From NCBI GenBank assembly GCA_902520685.1, contig CABYPE010000003.1, positions 1 to 64,000 of the forward strand: DNA of 64,000 bases, read 5' to 3'. The DNA is from an uncultured Pelagibacteraceae bacterium. Lineage in GTDB: Bacteria > Pseudomonadota > Alphaproteobacteria > Pelagibacterales > Pelagibacteraceae. This document shows positions 1 to 10,076 of this stretch, in pieces. Made by a program: the position numbers and the translations under genes. The notes below the pieces were generated by a model that saw only the letters and a list, made by a program, of their open reading frames with translations, was not told the DNA's origin and searched no databases. Every line of letters begins with the position of its first letter. Positions within the stretch are counted from its first letter, which is position 1.

Positions 1-371
1 TTAGCCACACCAAGTTGACCATTATAATTTTGCCAAACTGTTGAAAAATTTATAAATTTTTTAACTCTCATTATTTTTAAATTCTCGAGTAAAATTATAC
101 CAAATTCAATATTAGCTTTTATTAGTTTGTGTATGTCCGAAAAATTATGATTTTTTACGTAGTGTGTGCCGCAATGAATTATCATATCGATTCTAATTTT
201 TTTTAGCTTGTCGTTTAAATCATCATGATTTTTAAAATAGATTTTTGTTACATTTTTCTGTTTAAATGATTTTCGTCTTGATGTAACAAAAATATTGTAA
301 TTTTTTAATAAACTATTTAGGATATTTGAGCCTATGAAACCTGTAGAGCCAGTAATTAATAAATTTTTCAT
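1..371 (-). CDS. NAD-dependent epimerase/dehydratase, N-terminal part, cut by the left edge
   Basis: Reading the minus strand from an ATG at 371 gives an open frame of 123 codons that runs off the window. It starts MKNLLITGSTGFIGSN, the Rossmann GxxGxxG nucleotide-binding motif of extended short-chain dehydrogenases. Further on it has a hydrophobic strand ending in IIHCGTH, as in nucleotide-sugar epimerases and dehydratases. The family converts NDP-sugars in the cytoplasm. The catalytic YxxxK would lie beyond the edge, so substrate and exact reaction cannot be given. It is divergent from the glycosyltransferase gene at 406 with 34 bases between start codons, which suggests a surface-polysaccharide setting. 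Confidence 0.8.
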   Translation of the reverse strand, partial: MKNLLITGSTGFIGSNILNSLLKNYNIFVTSRRKSFKQKNVTKIYFKNHDDLNDKLKKIRIDMIIHCGTHYVKNHNFSDIHKLIKANIEFGIILLENLKIMRVKKFINFSTVWQNYNGQLGVA

Positions 372-405
372 ATTTGATAGTTTGTTAGATATGTATAATA
401 ACTAA

Positions 406-1290
406 ATGAAAAATGTAAATAATACTGAATCACTCACAATAGTTATAGTTCTTTTCAAAGAACCTTTTGATCTAATAAATGAAACGTTACAGAATATAAG
501 TGGTTTTGACATAATAATAATTGATAATGATGATAATCATCAACTTAAAAAAAAGATTTTAAAAGAATTTAAAATCCATAAGTATATTTTAAATAAAAAA
601 AATAATGGTTTTTCAGCAGGATATAACCAAGGTATAAAACTTAGTACTACAAAGTTTACATTAGTCCTAGGACCAGACTGTTTAATATCCCCAAAAGATA
701 TAAATGTTTTAGTTAAAAAAATTTCTTTATATCAAGATGCATTGATCGTATCGCCTACAGCATATGATAAGAAAAATGAACTAACTTATTCAGGAGGACC
801 ATTGCCTGAAAATGGAAAGATGGATAAATTTTTAGAATTAGAAGGTGATGTTTGTGTTGAAAGTGCACTTGGTGCATGCATGTTATTCAGAACATTAGAT
901 ATTCAAAAATATGATTTACTTTTTGATGAAAATTTTTTTTTATATTTTTCAGATGTAGACTTATGTAGAAAAATTAAAATACTTAATAAATCAATAATAC
1001 AGACAAAAGAAGCAATTTGTATTCACCAACACGGTAATATTAAAGTAAAAAATAAGTTTAAAAAGATTTATATTAGAGAATTTAACTATACTCACGACAT
1101 GCTTTATTATTTTTTTAAAATCAAAAATAAGCAAAATTTGGAAATCATTAAAAATTTTCAAAAAAAAATTAAAAGCCTGTATATTTTGCTAGGATTAAGG
1201 TTTTTTACTTTCAAATATTTCGATTTTATCAAGATTTATTCTAGAATATCTGGATATAACAAATTCAAATCACGGTATTTAAATAAGTAA
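406..1290 (+). CDS. Family 2 glycosyltransferase (rhamnosyltransferase-like)
   Basis: The 294-residue protein has a GT-A fold layout: an N-terminal strand (residues 9-17, LTIVIVLFK), the NNGFSAGYNQGI motif near residue 67 typical of bacterial rhamnosyltransferase-like GT2 enzymes, a GPD tripeptide in the place of the metal-binding DxD region, and FLYFSDVDLCRK near residue 180, matching the family's acceptor-side FxYxEDxDLCxR motif. There is no membrane segment, so it should act at the cytoplasmic face on a lipid-linked glycan. Sugar donor and acceptor cannot be told. With the partial epimerase it marks the end of a polysaccharide region next to gyrB. Confidence 0.85.
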   Translation: MKNVNNTESLTIVIVLFKEPFDLINETLQNISGFDIIIIDNDDNHQLKKKILKEFKIHKYILNKKNNGFSAGYNQGIKLSTTKFTLVLGPDCLISPKDINVLVKKISLYQDALIVSPTAYDKKNELTYSGGPLPENGKMDKFLELEGDVCVESALGACMLFRTLDIQKYDLLFDENFFLYFSDVDLCRKIKILNKSIIQTKEAICIHQHGNIKVKNKFKKIYIREFNYTHDMLYYFFKIKNKQNLEIIKNFQKKIKSLYILLGLRFFTFKYFDFIKIYSRISGYNKFKSRYLNK

Positions 1291-1304
1291 TTTTTAAAAA
1301 AAAA

Positions 1305-1313
1305 TGCTATAAA
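1305..1313 (+). promoter_or_regulatory. Possible extended -10 element for gyrB
   Basis: TGCTATAAA is an extended -10 (TGn plus TATAAA), about 22 bases before the gyrB ATG. No good -35 lies upstream and no Shine-Dalgarno is seen. A tentative call in AT-rich sequence. Confidence 0.3.
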
Positions 1314-1326
1314 GTTTTTTTCCTAA

Positions 1327-3393
<2,067 letters not shown>

Positions 3394-3394
3394 A

Positions 3395-4675
3395 ATGAAG
3401 TTTTTTGAAACTTCAAATTATCATTTTTTTAAAAAATCAACTTATGTCAGCTTAAGATGGATTGGTATAATTGGTCAATTCATATCAGTGTATTTTGTTT
3501 ATTTTTTTTTAAATTTTGAATTTGATTTTTTAATCTCAAATTTGATAATTTCTTTTGGAATTCTCAGTAATTTATATCTGATTTTTGTTTATACTAAAAC
3601 TCAACTATCAGATAGATCAGCTTTTATTTTTTTATTAATAGACATTTTTCAATTAGGGGCATTACTTTATTTAACGGGTGGTGTCACAAACCCATTTGCA
3701 ATTTTTTTATTGATTCCAAGTGTTTTCTCATCGTCTAATCTTAGTTTTAGAACAAATTTTTTACTTGTAGCACTTACAATTATTATAATTTTTATTTTAA
3801 CATTTTATTCATTAGATTTACCTTTTCCCATTAGTAGTCATTTTCATGTAAGCCCTTACTATTTTTATGCTATCCCTATAGCATTAATAATTGCATTAAT
3901 TTTTTTAAATTACTTAGCAATGACCTTCGGAAAACAATCTAGATTAAGAAGAGAAGCATTAGCGAAAATGGAGGAAGTAATGGCCACTGAACATGAGCTT
4001 TTGTCATTAGGTGGTCAAGCAGCAGCAGCAGCTCATTCATTAGGAACACCCTTATCAACAATAAAAATAATTACGCAAGATCTTGTTAAACAATTTAAGG
4101 GAAATAAAGATATTGAAAAAGATATAATATTATTATCAAGTCAAGTTGAGCGGTGTAATGAAATTTTAAAAAGTTTAACATTGAATCCAGTTGAAGAAGA
4201 TAACTTTATTGATAAAGATCTTTCAATGAGAGAATATTTAAGTGAAATTATCTCATCTTTTAAAGAAATTAGTAAAAGAAATTTTATTTTTAATTTTGAT
4301 CAAAATTCAAACACAAAAAAAATAACAAAATCAATTGAAATAGTTTATGGATTAAGAAATTTTATTGGGAATGCAAATAAATTTTCAAAAGAAAATGTCT
4401 ATATCAATTTGAAAAGTGACAATGAGATTACAGAAATTATCATTGAGGATGATGGAAATGGCTATCCAAGAGATATTTTATCAAAAATTGGAGAACCATA
4501 TTTAAAATCTAGTTATGTTATTGAAAAATCTAAAGTAGGCCTTGGCCTTGGACTGTTTATTGGTAAAACTTTATTAGAAAAAAATTTTGCCAATGTGAAT
4601 TGTAGAAATTCTAAGACTAGAAGTGGTGCTGAAGTAATTATTAAGTGGAAAAATAAGGACTTATTTAATATTTAG
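3395..4675 (+). CDS. regB: RegB/PrrB-type redox sensor histidine kinase
   Basis: Inner-membrane sensor kinase of 426 residues. Residues 1-175 hold about six hydrophobic segments and the GGVTNPF motif at 95-101, which matches the GGxxNPF quinone-sensing motif of RegB. The H-box is [15 protein letters not shown] with phospho-acceptor His214. Cys254 (QVERCNEIL) lies 40 residues after that His, the same spacing as His225 and the redox-active Cys265 of Rhodobacter capsulatus RegB. N and G boxes follow ([26 protein letters not shown]). RegB phosphorylates RegA to control respiratory and redox genes; no regA or senC is in this window. Its stop codon overlaps that of convergent cobT. Confidence 0.9.
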   Translation: MKFFETSNYHFFKKSTYVSLRWIGIIGQFISVYFVYFFLNFEFDFLISNLIISFGILSNLYLIFVYTKTQLSDRSAFIFLLIDIFQLGALLYLTGGVTNPFAIFLLIPSVFSSSNLSFRTNFLLVALTIIIIFILTFYSLDLPFPISSHFHVSPYYFYAIPIALIIALIFLNYLAMTFGKQSRLRREALAKMEEVMATEHELLSLGGQAAAAAHSLGTPLSTIKIITQDLVKQFKGNKDIEKDIILLSSQVERCNEILKSLTLNPVEEDNFIDKDLSMREYLSEIISSFKEISKRNFIFNFDQNSNTKKITKSIEIVYGLRNFIGNANKFSKENVYINLKSDNEITEIIIEDDGNGYPRDILSKIGEPYLKSSYVIEKSKVGLGLGLFIGKTLLEKNFANVNCRNSKTRSGAEVIIKWKNKDLFNI

Positions 4676-6477
4676 TGTAGTTTTTTTTTTGCATCAAATA
4701 ATGAACCTAATTGTGAAATCATTACATCGCCTAATTCATTTACATCAGTTATCTTAATTGCTCGATTATAATATCTTGAGACGTCATGACCAATTCCAAT
4801 TGCTAAAACTTCAATTTCAGTTTTTTCTTCTATAAAATTAACCATTTTTTTTAGATGTTTTTCTAAAAAATCTCCAGAATTTACTGATAAAGTTGAATCG
4901 TCAACTGGTGCACCATCAGAAATTACCATTAAAATTTTTCTCTCTTCTCTTCTTTTCTTTAATCTGGAAAAAGCCCAACTTATTGCTTCTCCATCTATAT
5001 TTTCTTTAAGCAAACCTTCTTTTAACATTAATCCAAGATTATTTTTTGCTTGCCGCCAATGGGTATCTGCACCTTTATAAATAATATGTCTCAAATCATT
5101 TAATCTACCAGGTGTCTTAGGCTTTTCTTGTTTATTCCAAAACTCTCTACTTTGCCCACCTTTCCAATTCTTTGTTGTAAAACCTAATATTTCTACTTTA
5201 ACAGAACATCTCTCTAAGGTTCTAGACAAAATGTCAGCACATATAGCAGCAATAGTAATTGGTCTTCCTCTCATAGAACCTGAATTATCAATTAATAATG
5301 TCACAATTGTATCTTTAAATTCTAAATCTTTTTCTTTTTTGAAAGATAAAGAATTATAAGGATCCATGATTATCCTGGGAAGTTTTGAGCTATCTAAAAG
5401 TCCTTCTTCCAAATCAAATTCCCAAGTTCTATTTTGCTTAGCCAACAGTTGTCTTTGTAATTTATTTGCAAGTTTAGTCACAACATCTTGAAAACTAACC
5501 AGTTGTTGATCTAGAGTTTTTCTTAGTTTGTTTGCCTCATCTATTTTTTCTAAATTTTCTGCTTTGATAATCTCATCAAATTTTGTTGTAAAAATTTTAT
5601 ATTCTAGACTTAACTCATTTATATTTTTTTTTTGAATTACCTGTTCTGAACTCTGCTGATCGGAATCTGTGTCTACTAATTGTTCATCTAACTTATATTC
5701 ATCAATATCATAATCAGACTCTAGACTGGCTTCGGTTTCTTGTTCTTTATTTTTATCCTTTTGATCTTCAGTATCATTCTCTTGATCATCATTTGAGGGA
5801 TTATCTTGACCTTCATTTTGGTTATCTTCTTTAGTCTCATCGTTATCTTCAGATTGAAAAATATCCATATCTTGCAATATTTTTGAAAACTTAGAACTAT
5901 ATGCATTTTGATCTTCAAAGTTATTTTTTAAAAAATTTATATGCTTGCTTATTGATTGATCAAATTCTTTCTCCCAATAATTTAACATTTTTGATGAAAG
6001 TGAATTTAATTTTATATTATAAAAATTTTTAAGCATATAAAGTTCAAACGCTTCTGCTACAGGCACATCTTCTTTAGTTTTAAGCTGATCTTTTTTTTTT
6101 AAACTGATTTCCTGTTTGTAATTATTCTCAAGATTTTTTTTAATACCTTTAAGCATATTGCTTCCAAGAGTTTCATATCTGATCTTTTCTGCTATTGCAT
6201 ACAAAGATTTACAACTAGAATTGTTTGGTAAATTTTTTTTATAGATTTCATTATTTGAAAATTTTTTTTTTAAAGCTGATGAGTCTGCTTCTGCTCTTGC
6301 TCTTATGAAATCAATTTTATTATTTAAACTATCAGATTCAAAAAGATCAAATTTTTTTGAACTTTTATTAGATTTGTTATTTTGTTTGATTTCTAGATCA
6401 TCAGAAATTACTCTTATTGTAGATGTTAAAGCCTGTCTTAACTTTTCTTTTAAATTTGCTTCTTTGTCACTCATCAA
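4672..6477 (-). CDS. cobT: CobT-like von Willebrand A protein (cobaltochelatase-type subunit)
   Basis: The 601-residue protein matches CobT: a helical N-terminal part, a highly acidic, low-complexity stretch at about residues 205-265, and a C-terminal VWA domain with the metal-binding DNSGSM motif near residue 393. In cobalamin-making bacteria CobT pairs with the AAA+ protein CobS to drive cobalt insertion by CobN. The cobS stop overlaps its start by 4 bases, so the two are one transcription unit. No cobN or other corrin gene is in the window, so the chelatase role is uncertain here. An adjacent second Met could also be the start. Confidence 0.88.
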   Translation of the reverse strand: MMSDKEANLKEKLRQALTSTIRVISDDLEIKQNNKSNKSSKKFDLFESDSLNNKIDFIRARAEADSSALKKKFSNNEIYKKNLPNNSSCKSLYAIAEKIRYETLGSNMLKGIKKNLENNYKQEISLKKKDQLKTKEDVPVAEAFELYMLKNFYNIKLNSLSSKMLNYWEKEFDQSISKHINFLKNNFEDQNAYSSKFSKILQDMDIFQSEDNDETKEDNQNEGQDNPSNDDQENDTEDQKDKNKEQETEASLESDYDIDEYKLDEQLVDTDSDQQSSEQVIQKKNINELSLEYKIFTTKFDEIIKAENLEKIDEANKLRKTLDQQLVSFQDVVTKLANKLQRQLLAKQNRTWEFDLEEGLLDSSKLPRIIMDPYNSLSFKKEKDLEFKDTIVTLLIDNSGSMRGRPITIAAICADILSRTLERCSVKVEILGFTTKNWKGGQSREFWNKQEKPKTPGRLNDLRHIIYKGADTHWRQAKNNLGLMLKEGLLKENIDGEAISWAFSRLKKRREERKILMVISDGAPVDDSTLSVNSGDFLEKHLKKMVNFIEEKTEIEVLAIGIGHDVSRYYNRAIKITDVNELGDVMISQLGSLFDAKKKLH

Positions 6478-7448
6478 ACTTGAATATTAAGTAAAGACTC
6501 TGGTAAATCATCTCCAAAACATCTTTGATAATATTCTGCAATTGTATTCTTTTCCATATCATCACACTTATTCAAAAAAGTAACTCTAAAAGCATAACCT
6601 GTATCTTTGAATATTTCAGCATTTTCAACCCAGTGTAAAACTGTTCTTGGACTCATAACCGTTGATATGTCACCTGCTATAAATCCTTTTCTTGTAAGAG
6701 ATGCAACCTTAATCATGTTTGCAATTTTTTCTTTATCTTTTGGATTATTTAAATTTTTATTTTTAGCTAAGATAATTTCCATCTCTCTCTCTAGACTTAA
6801 ATAATTGAGAGTAGTAACTATATTCCATCTATCCATTTGACCTTGGTTTATTTGTTGGGTTCCATGATAAAGCCCTGTTGTATCACCTAAACCAACTGTA
6901 TTTGTGGTAGCAAATAATCTGAAATATTTGTTTTGTTTAATTACTTTATTCTTATCTAATAATGTAAAGTTTCCTTCAGCTTCTAATACTCTTTGAATAA
7001 CAAACATTACATCTGGTCTCCCAGCGTCATACTCATCAAATACAAGTGCTACAGGATTTTGAATTGACCAAGGTAAAATACCTTCTTTAAATTGAGTTAT
7101 TTGTTGTCCATCTTTTAAAACAATCGCATCTTTACCAATAAGATCGATTCTACTTATATGGCTATCTAAATTTACCCTGACACATGGCCAATTTAATCTT
7201 GCTGCTATTTGTTCTATGTGAGTAGATTTTCCTGTTCCATGATAACCCTGAACTAAAACTCTTTTATTAAATGCAAATCCTGAGATTATAGCAAGCGTAG
7301 TATCTCTATCAAATTTATAAGTCTTATCAATTTCAGGGACATATTCACTTTTTTTTGAAAAAGCATCTATTTCCATATTAGAATCAATACCGAAAGTTTG
7401 TTTAACAGAAATTTTTATGTCTGGTTGTGAATTAAGGTTAGGTGTCAA
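6474..7448 (-). CDS. cobS: CobS-like AAA+ ATPase (cobaltochelatase-type subunit, MoxR-like)
   Basis: The 324-residue protein has Walker [10 protein letters not shown] at 68-76 and Walker [10 protein letters not shown] with the acidic pair at 138-139. Sensor and arginine-finger regions follow ([24 protein letters not shown]). Length and sequence fit CobS. Its partner is the downstream VWA protein CobT; pairs of a MoxR-like AAA+ and a VWA protein act as metal-insertion or complex-maturation machines. It overlaps cobT by 4 bases and the preceding J-domain gene by 11 bases. Confidence 0.9.
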   Translation of the reverse strand: MTPNLNSQPDIKISVKQTFGIDSNMEIDAFSKKSEYVPEIDKTYKFDRDTTLAIISGFAFNKRVLVQGYHGTGKSTHIEQIAARLNWPCVRVNLDSHISRIDLIGKDAIVLKDGQQITQFKEGILPWSIQNPVALVFDEYDAGRPDVMFVIQRVLEAEGNFTLLDKNKVIKQNKYFRLFATTNTVGLGDTTGLYHGTQQINQGQMDRWNIVTTLNYLSLEREMEIILAKNKNLNNPKDKEKIANMIKVASLTRKGFIAGDISTVMSPRTVLHWVENAEIFKDTGYAFRVTFLNKCDDMEKNTIAEYYQRCFGDDLPESLLNIQV

Positions 7449-7965
7449 TTTTTTCTCTATAAGTATTTTTTAGTTGAGTATAAGCTAAGGTAATTTGTTT
7501 AAGTTTTTCCTCGTATTTTTTATTACCAGCATTTATATCGGGGTGAAATTTTTTGACAAGGACTTTGAATTTATCTTGGATTTTTTTCCATCTTAAACCT
7601 ACAGAAACTCCCAAAATACTAAAAGCTTTGATATCTTTATGGTCAAATTTAAATTGACGCATATGATCATAATCACCCTTAAATTTGTCTTTATCTTGTT
7701 CATCTCTGAGTGTGTTGTTCCATAAAACTTTAAAGAAATTATCTGAGGAACTAAAGCTTTGAGTTGGCTTATGCCATAGCATATCTGATTTCAAAAAATC
7801 CATGACTTGATCATCATTCATACCAGAAAAATAATTCCAATTTTTGTTGAATTCTTTTACATGTTCTAAACATAACATACGATATTTTTTGCTGTTATCT
7901 TTTTCAACAGGTGCTTTATATTCACCAATTTTTTTACAATTATTCCAGTCACAAATATTTTTCAT
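7438..7965 (-). CDS. J-domain protein with N-terminal Cys/His cluster
   Basis: A 175-residue reading from the ATG at 7965 is preferred: it begins MKNICDWNNC, whereas an upstream in-frame start would add 34 hydrophobic residues that cross the bolA start. The J domain lies at about residues 115-170 with HPD at 141-143, the motif that stimulates DnaK ATPase. Cys5, Cys10, Cys32 and His35 could form a small metal site. A J protein of this layout next to cobS-cobT is, as far as I recall, common in alphaproteobacteria, so it may bring DnaK to the CobS-CobT machine; that is inference. Confidence 0.82.
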   Translation of the reverse strand: MKNICDWNNCKKIGEYKAPVEKDNSKKYRMLCLEHVKEFNKNWNYFSGMNDDQVMDFLKSDMLWHKPTQSFSSSDNFFKVLWNNTLRDEQDKDKFKGDYDHMRQFKFDHKDIKAFSILGVSVGLRWKKIQDKFKVLVKKFHPDINAGNKKYEEKLKQITLAYTQLKNTYREKIDT

Positions 7966-7984
7966 GATATAATAAATAATATTT

Positions 7985-8245
7985 ATGAATATAAATGATT
8001 TAATTGCAATCGTAAAAAAAAAATTAATTAGTGAAATTGTAATTGAGAAAATTGATATTAAAGACAAGTCTTTTTTACATAAAAATCATTCTGGACATCA
8101 AGAGGGAAAGTTTCATTTAAAACTTACAATACAATCAAAAGAATTAAAAGTTCTTAATAGAATTGAAAGTGATAAAAAAATTTATAAAATTTTAGGTCAA
8201 GAGATAAAAGAACACATTCATTCTTTACAAATTTTAATAAATTAG
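7985..8245 (+). CDS. bolA: BolA-family protein
   Basis: An 86-residue BolA-like protein with the class II KH-like fold: DLIAIVKKKL, the HSGHQEGKFHLKLTI segment near residues 35-50 and the C-terminal IHSLQI helix. BolA proteins bind monothiol glutaredoxins and [2Fe-2S] clusters and act in iron homeostasis or as transcription factors. It is divergent from the J-domain gene with 19 bases between start codons, and its last 12 bases overlap the 3' end of aroB. Confidence 0.87.
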   Translation: MNINDLIAIVKKKLISEIVIEKIDIKDKSFLHKNHSGHQEGKFHLKLTIQSKELKVLNRIESDKKIYKILGQEIKEHIHSLQILIN

Positions 8246-9349
8246 TTCTTTTCTTAAAAATTTATTAATTTCTAATTTATTATATTCATTATTAATTACA
8301 GTTGAACCAATTTTTTTTAGCAATATTAAGTTAATTTTTTGAGAAATATTCTTTTTATCTATCGACATAAATTTTAATATTTTGTTTAAATCTTTTTTTG
8401 AAAAATAATTTTTAATATTAGCTGGTAACCTAGCATCGATTATATGCTTCAATATTTTGTTATAATCTTTAGAAGTTATTAATTTTTTATTAAGACTAAA
8501 TTTAAGTGCTGCAACAATTCCAAGAATTACGGCTTCACCATGATTTAATTTTTTTGAGTACCCAAGTGTTGCTTCAAAAGCATGAGCAAAAGTATGCCCA
8601 AAATTTAATATTTTTCTTATTCCTTTCTCTTTTTCATCTTTCTGCACAACTGATTTTTTAATCTTACAACTTTCATAAATTGCCTTTTCAATAAATGGAC
8701 TTTTTAAATTTAATATTTTTGTAAAATTAGTTTTCAGATATTCAAAAAATTCTTTGTTTAAGATTAATGAGTGTTTGAGAATTTCACCATAACCACAAAT
8801 AATTTCTCTTTTTGGCAATGATTTTAAAAAATCTATATCACTAATAACCATTTTAGGTTGATAGAAACTTCCTAAAAGATTTTTTCCCTCTTTTGTATTA
8901 ATGCCAGTTTTACCACCAATAGAGGAGTCAACCTGAGATAATAACGTTGTTGGAATATTAACAAAATTTAAACCTCTTTTATATAAACTTGCTGCAAAAC
9001 CCCCAACATCTCCAGTAATACCTCCTCCAATTGTAATTAAACAATCTTGTCTTGAAAAGTTTTTGCTTAGTAAAATTTGTAAAACTTTACTTATGTGATG
9101 GATATTTTTATTTTTTTCACTAGCTTCAAATTTAAATTGATAAATTTTCTTTTTATTTAAAGATTTGGTTATTTTTGAAATTAATTGATTTGGAACATTT
9201 TTATCAATTACTAATAGACATTGGTTAAAAATAATTGAATTTTTTATAAAATATGAATTTAGATTATTAATTAATTTTGAACCAATAATTATTGGATAAT
9301 TTTCTAACTTTGTATTTATATTCAACTTAACTTTTTTCATAAATTTCAA
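8234..9349 (-). CDS. aroB: 3-dehydroquinate synthase
   Basis: Second step of the shikimate pathway, converting DAHP to 3-dehydroquinate with NAD+ and a divalent metal. The 371 residues show GGGITGDVGGFAASLYKRG, NIPTTLLSQVDSS, GGKTGIN and the metal-binding HGEAV and FGHTFAHA segments. It overlaps the end of aroK by 23 bases, the usual aroK-aroB operon order. An internal Met four residues in (MKKVKLN) could be the true start. Confidence 0.95.
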   Translation of the reverse strand: MKFMKKVKLNINTKLENYPIIIGSKLINNLNSYFIKNSIIFNQCLLVIDKNVPNQLISKITKSLNKKKIYQFKFEASEKNKNIHHISKVLQILLSKNFSRQDCLITIGGGITGDVGGFAASLYKRGLNFVNIPTTLLSQVDSSIGGKTGINTKEGKNLLGSFYQPKMVISDIDFLKSLPKREIICGYGEILKHSLILNKEFFEYLKTNFTKILNLKSPFIEKAIYESCKIKKSVVQKDEKEKGIRKILNFGHTFAHAFEATLGYSKKLNHGEAVILGIVAALKFSLNKKLITSKDYNKILKHIIDARLPANIKNYFSKKDLNKILKFMSIDKKNISQKINLILLKKIGSTVINNEYNKLEINKFLRKELIY

Positions 9350-9839
9350 TTATTTTTTTTACAATTTCATTTTTAGTAAGATTTTCGCAATCAATTTTAT
9401 ACATAGCTTTTGAATAAATAATAGATCGTTTTTTAATTAACTCCTCGATTTCATTTCTAGAAGATTTGTGTACAATAGGTCTTTTTTTGCTATCTTTAAT
9501 TCGATTAACTAATGTTTTAACATCCCAGTTTAACCAAAATGAAATATGATTATCTAATATTTCTTTTTTAATTTTGTTATTTAAAAAGGCACCACCACCT
9601 AACGAAATCACAGTTTTTTTATTTTTTAAAGATTTAAGTGTTTCAATTTCCTCAATTTCCCTAAAGTATTTTTCTCCATTTTTATCAAAGATTTTTGAAA
9701 TTTTTAAACCTATTCTTTTTTCAATTTTTTTATCAATATCTATAAAATCTATATTTAGCTTTTTTGATACTAAAGAGCCAATTGATGACTTTCCTGAACC
9801 CATCATGCCTAAAAAAACTAAATTTTCTTTTGAATTCAT
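9327..9839 (-). CDS. aroK: Shikimate kinase
   Basis: Phosphorylates shikimate at the 3-hydroxyl using ATP. Starting at the ATG at 9839 gives 170 residues, the usual family length, with Walker A GMMGSGKSS at 11-19, DIDKKIEKR in the shikimate-binding region, the SLGGGAF glycine-rich loop, and a lid arginine in KRPIV. A start 21 codons further up would add unrelated residues before the first beta strand, so it is not used. No Shine-Dalgarno is seen. Confidence 0.93.
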   Translation of the reverse strand: MNSKENLVFLGMMGSGKSSIGSLVSKKLNIDFIDIDKKIEKRIGLKISKIFDKNGEKYFREIEEIETLKSLKNKKTVISLGGGAFLNNKIKKEILDNHISFWLNWDVKTLVNRIKDSKKRPIVHKSSRNEIEELIKKRSIIYSKAMYKIDCENLTKNEIVKKIIEIYEKS

Positions 9840-9896
9840 AAGTTTCTGTATTGAAAAAACACAATTATGTCTTAATTTGATTTTAACCAACGTTAT

Positions 9897-10076
9897 ATGC
9901 AATTTACAAGAAATACAAGATCAGGTAAAGATGCTATTAGTCTAATTATTAAGTTAGGCTTAGTTTTAGTTTTGTTTCTTGTTACAATTTTTCTTTTAAG
10001 TAAAGTAGATTTTCCAGCCCCAAAAAAAGAAATAGAAAAAATTATTCCTAATGAAAATTTTAAAATTGTTAAATAA
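9897..10076 (+). CDS. Small single-pass membrane protein of unknown function
   Basis: A 59-codon frame from the ATG at 9897 has a basic N-terminus (MQFTRNTRSGKD), one hydrophobic segment at about residues 14-35 and a charged C-terminal tail (KKEIEKII), so it would be anchored in the inner membrane. Its last 26 bases overlap the next gene in another frame, which suggests translational coupling. I do not recognise the family. Support is the clean membrane topology and its filling of the gap between aroK and the next gene. Confidence 0.6.
   Translation: MQFTRNTRSGKDAISLIIKLGLVLVLFLVTIFLLSKVDFPAPKKEIEKIIPNENFKIVK

Noticed and set aside
5721-5918. 65-codon minus-strand frame rich in Lys and Ile
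   Set aside because: A frame-shifted shadow of the acidic region of cobT; its composition mirrors the repeat-like acidic codons.
7966-8067. Longer start for the J-domain protein
   Set aside because: It would add 34 hydrophobic residues read antisense through the bolA start; the MKNICDWNNC start fits the family better.
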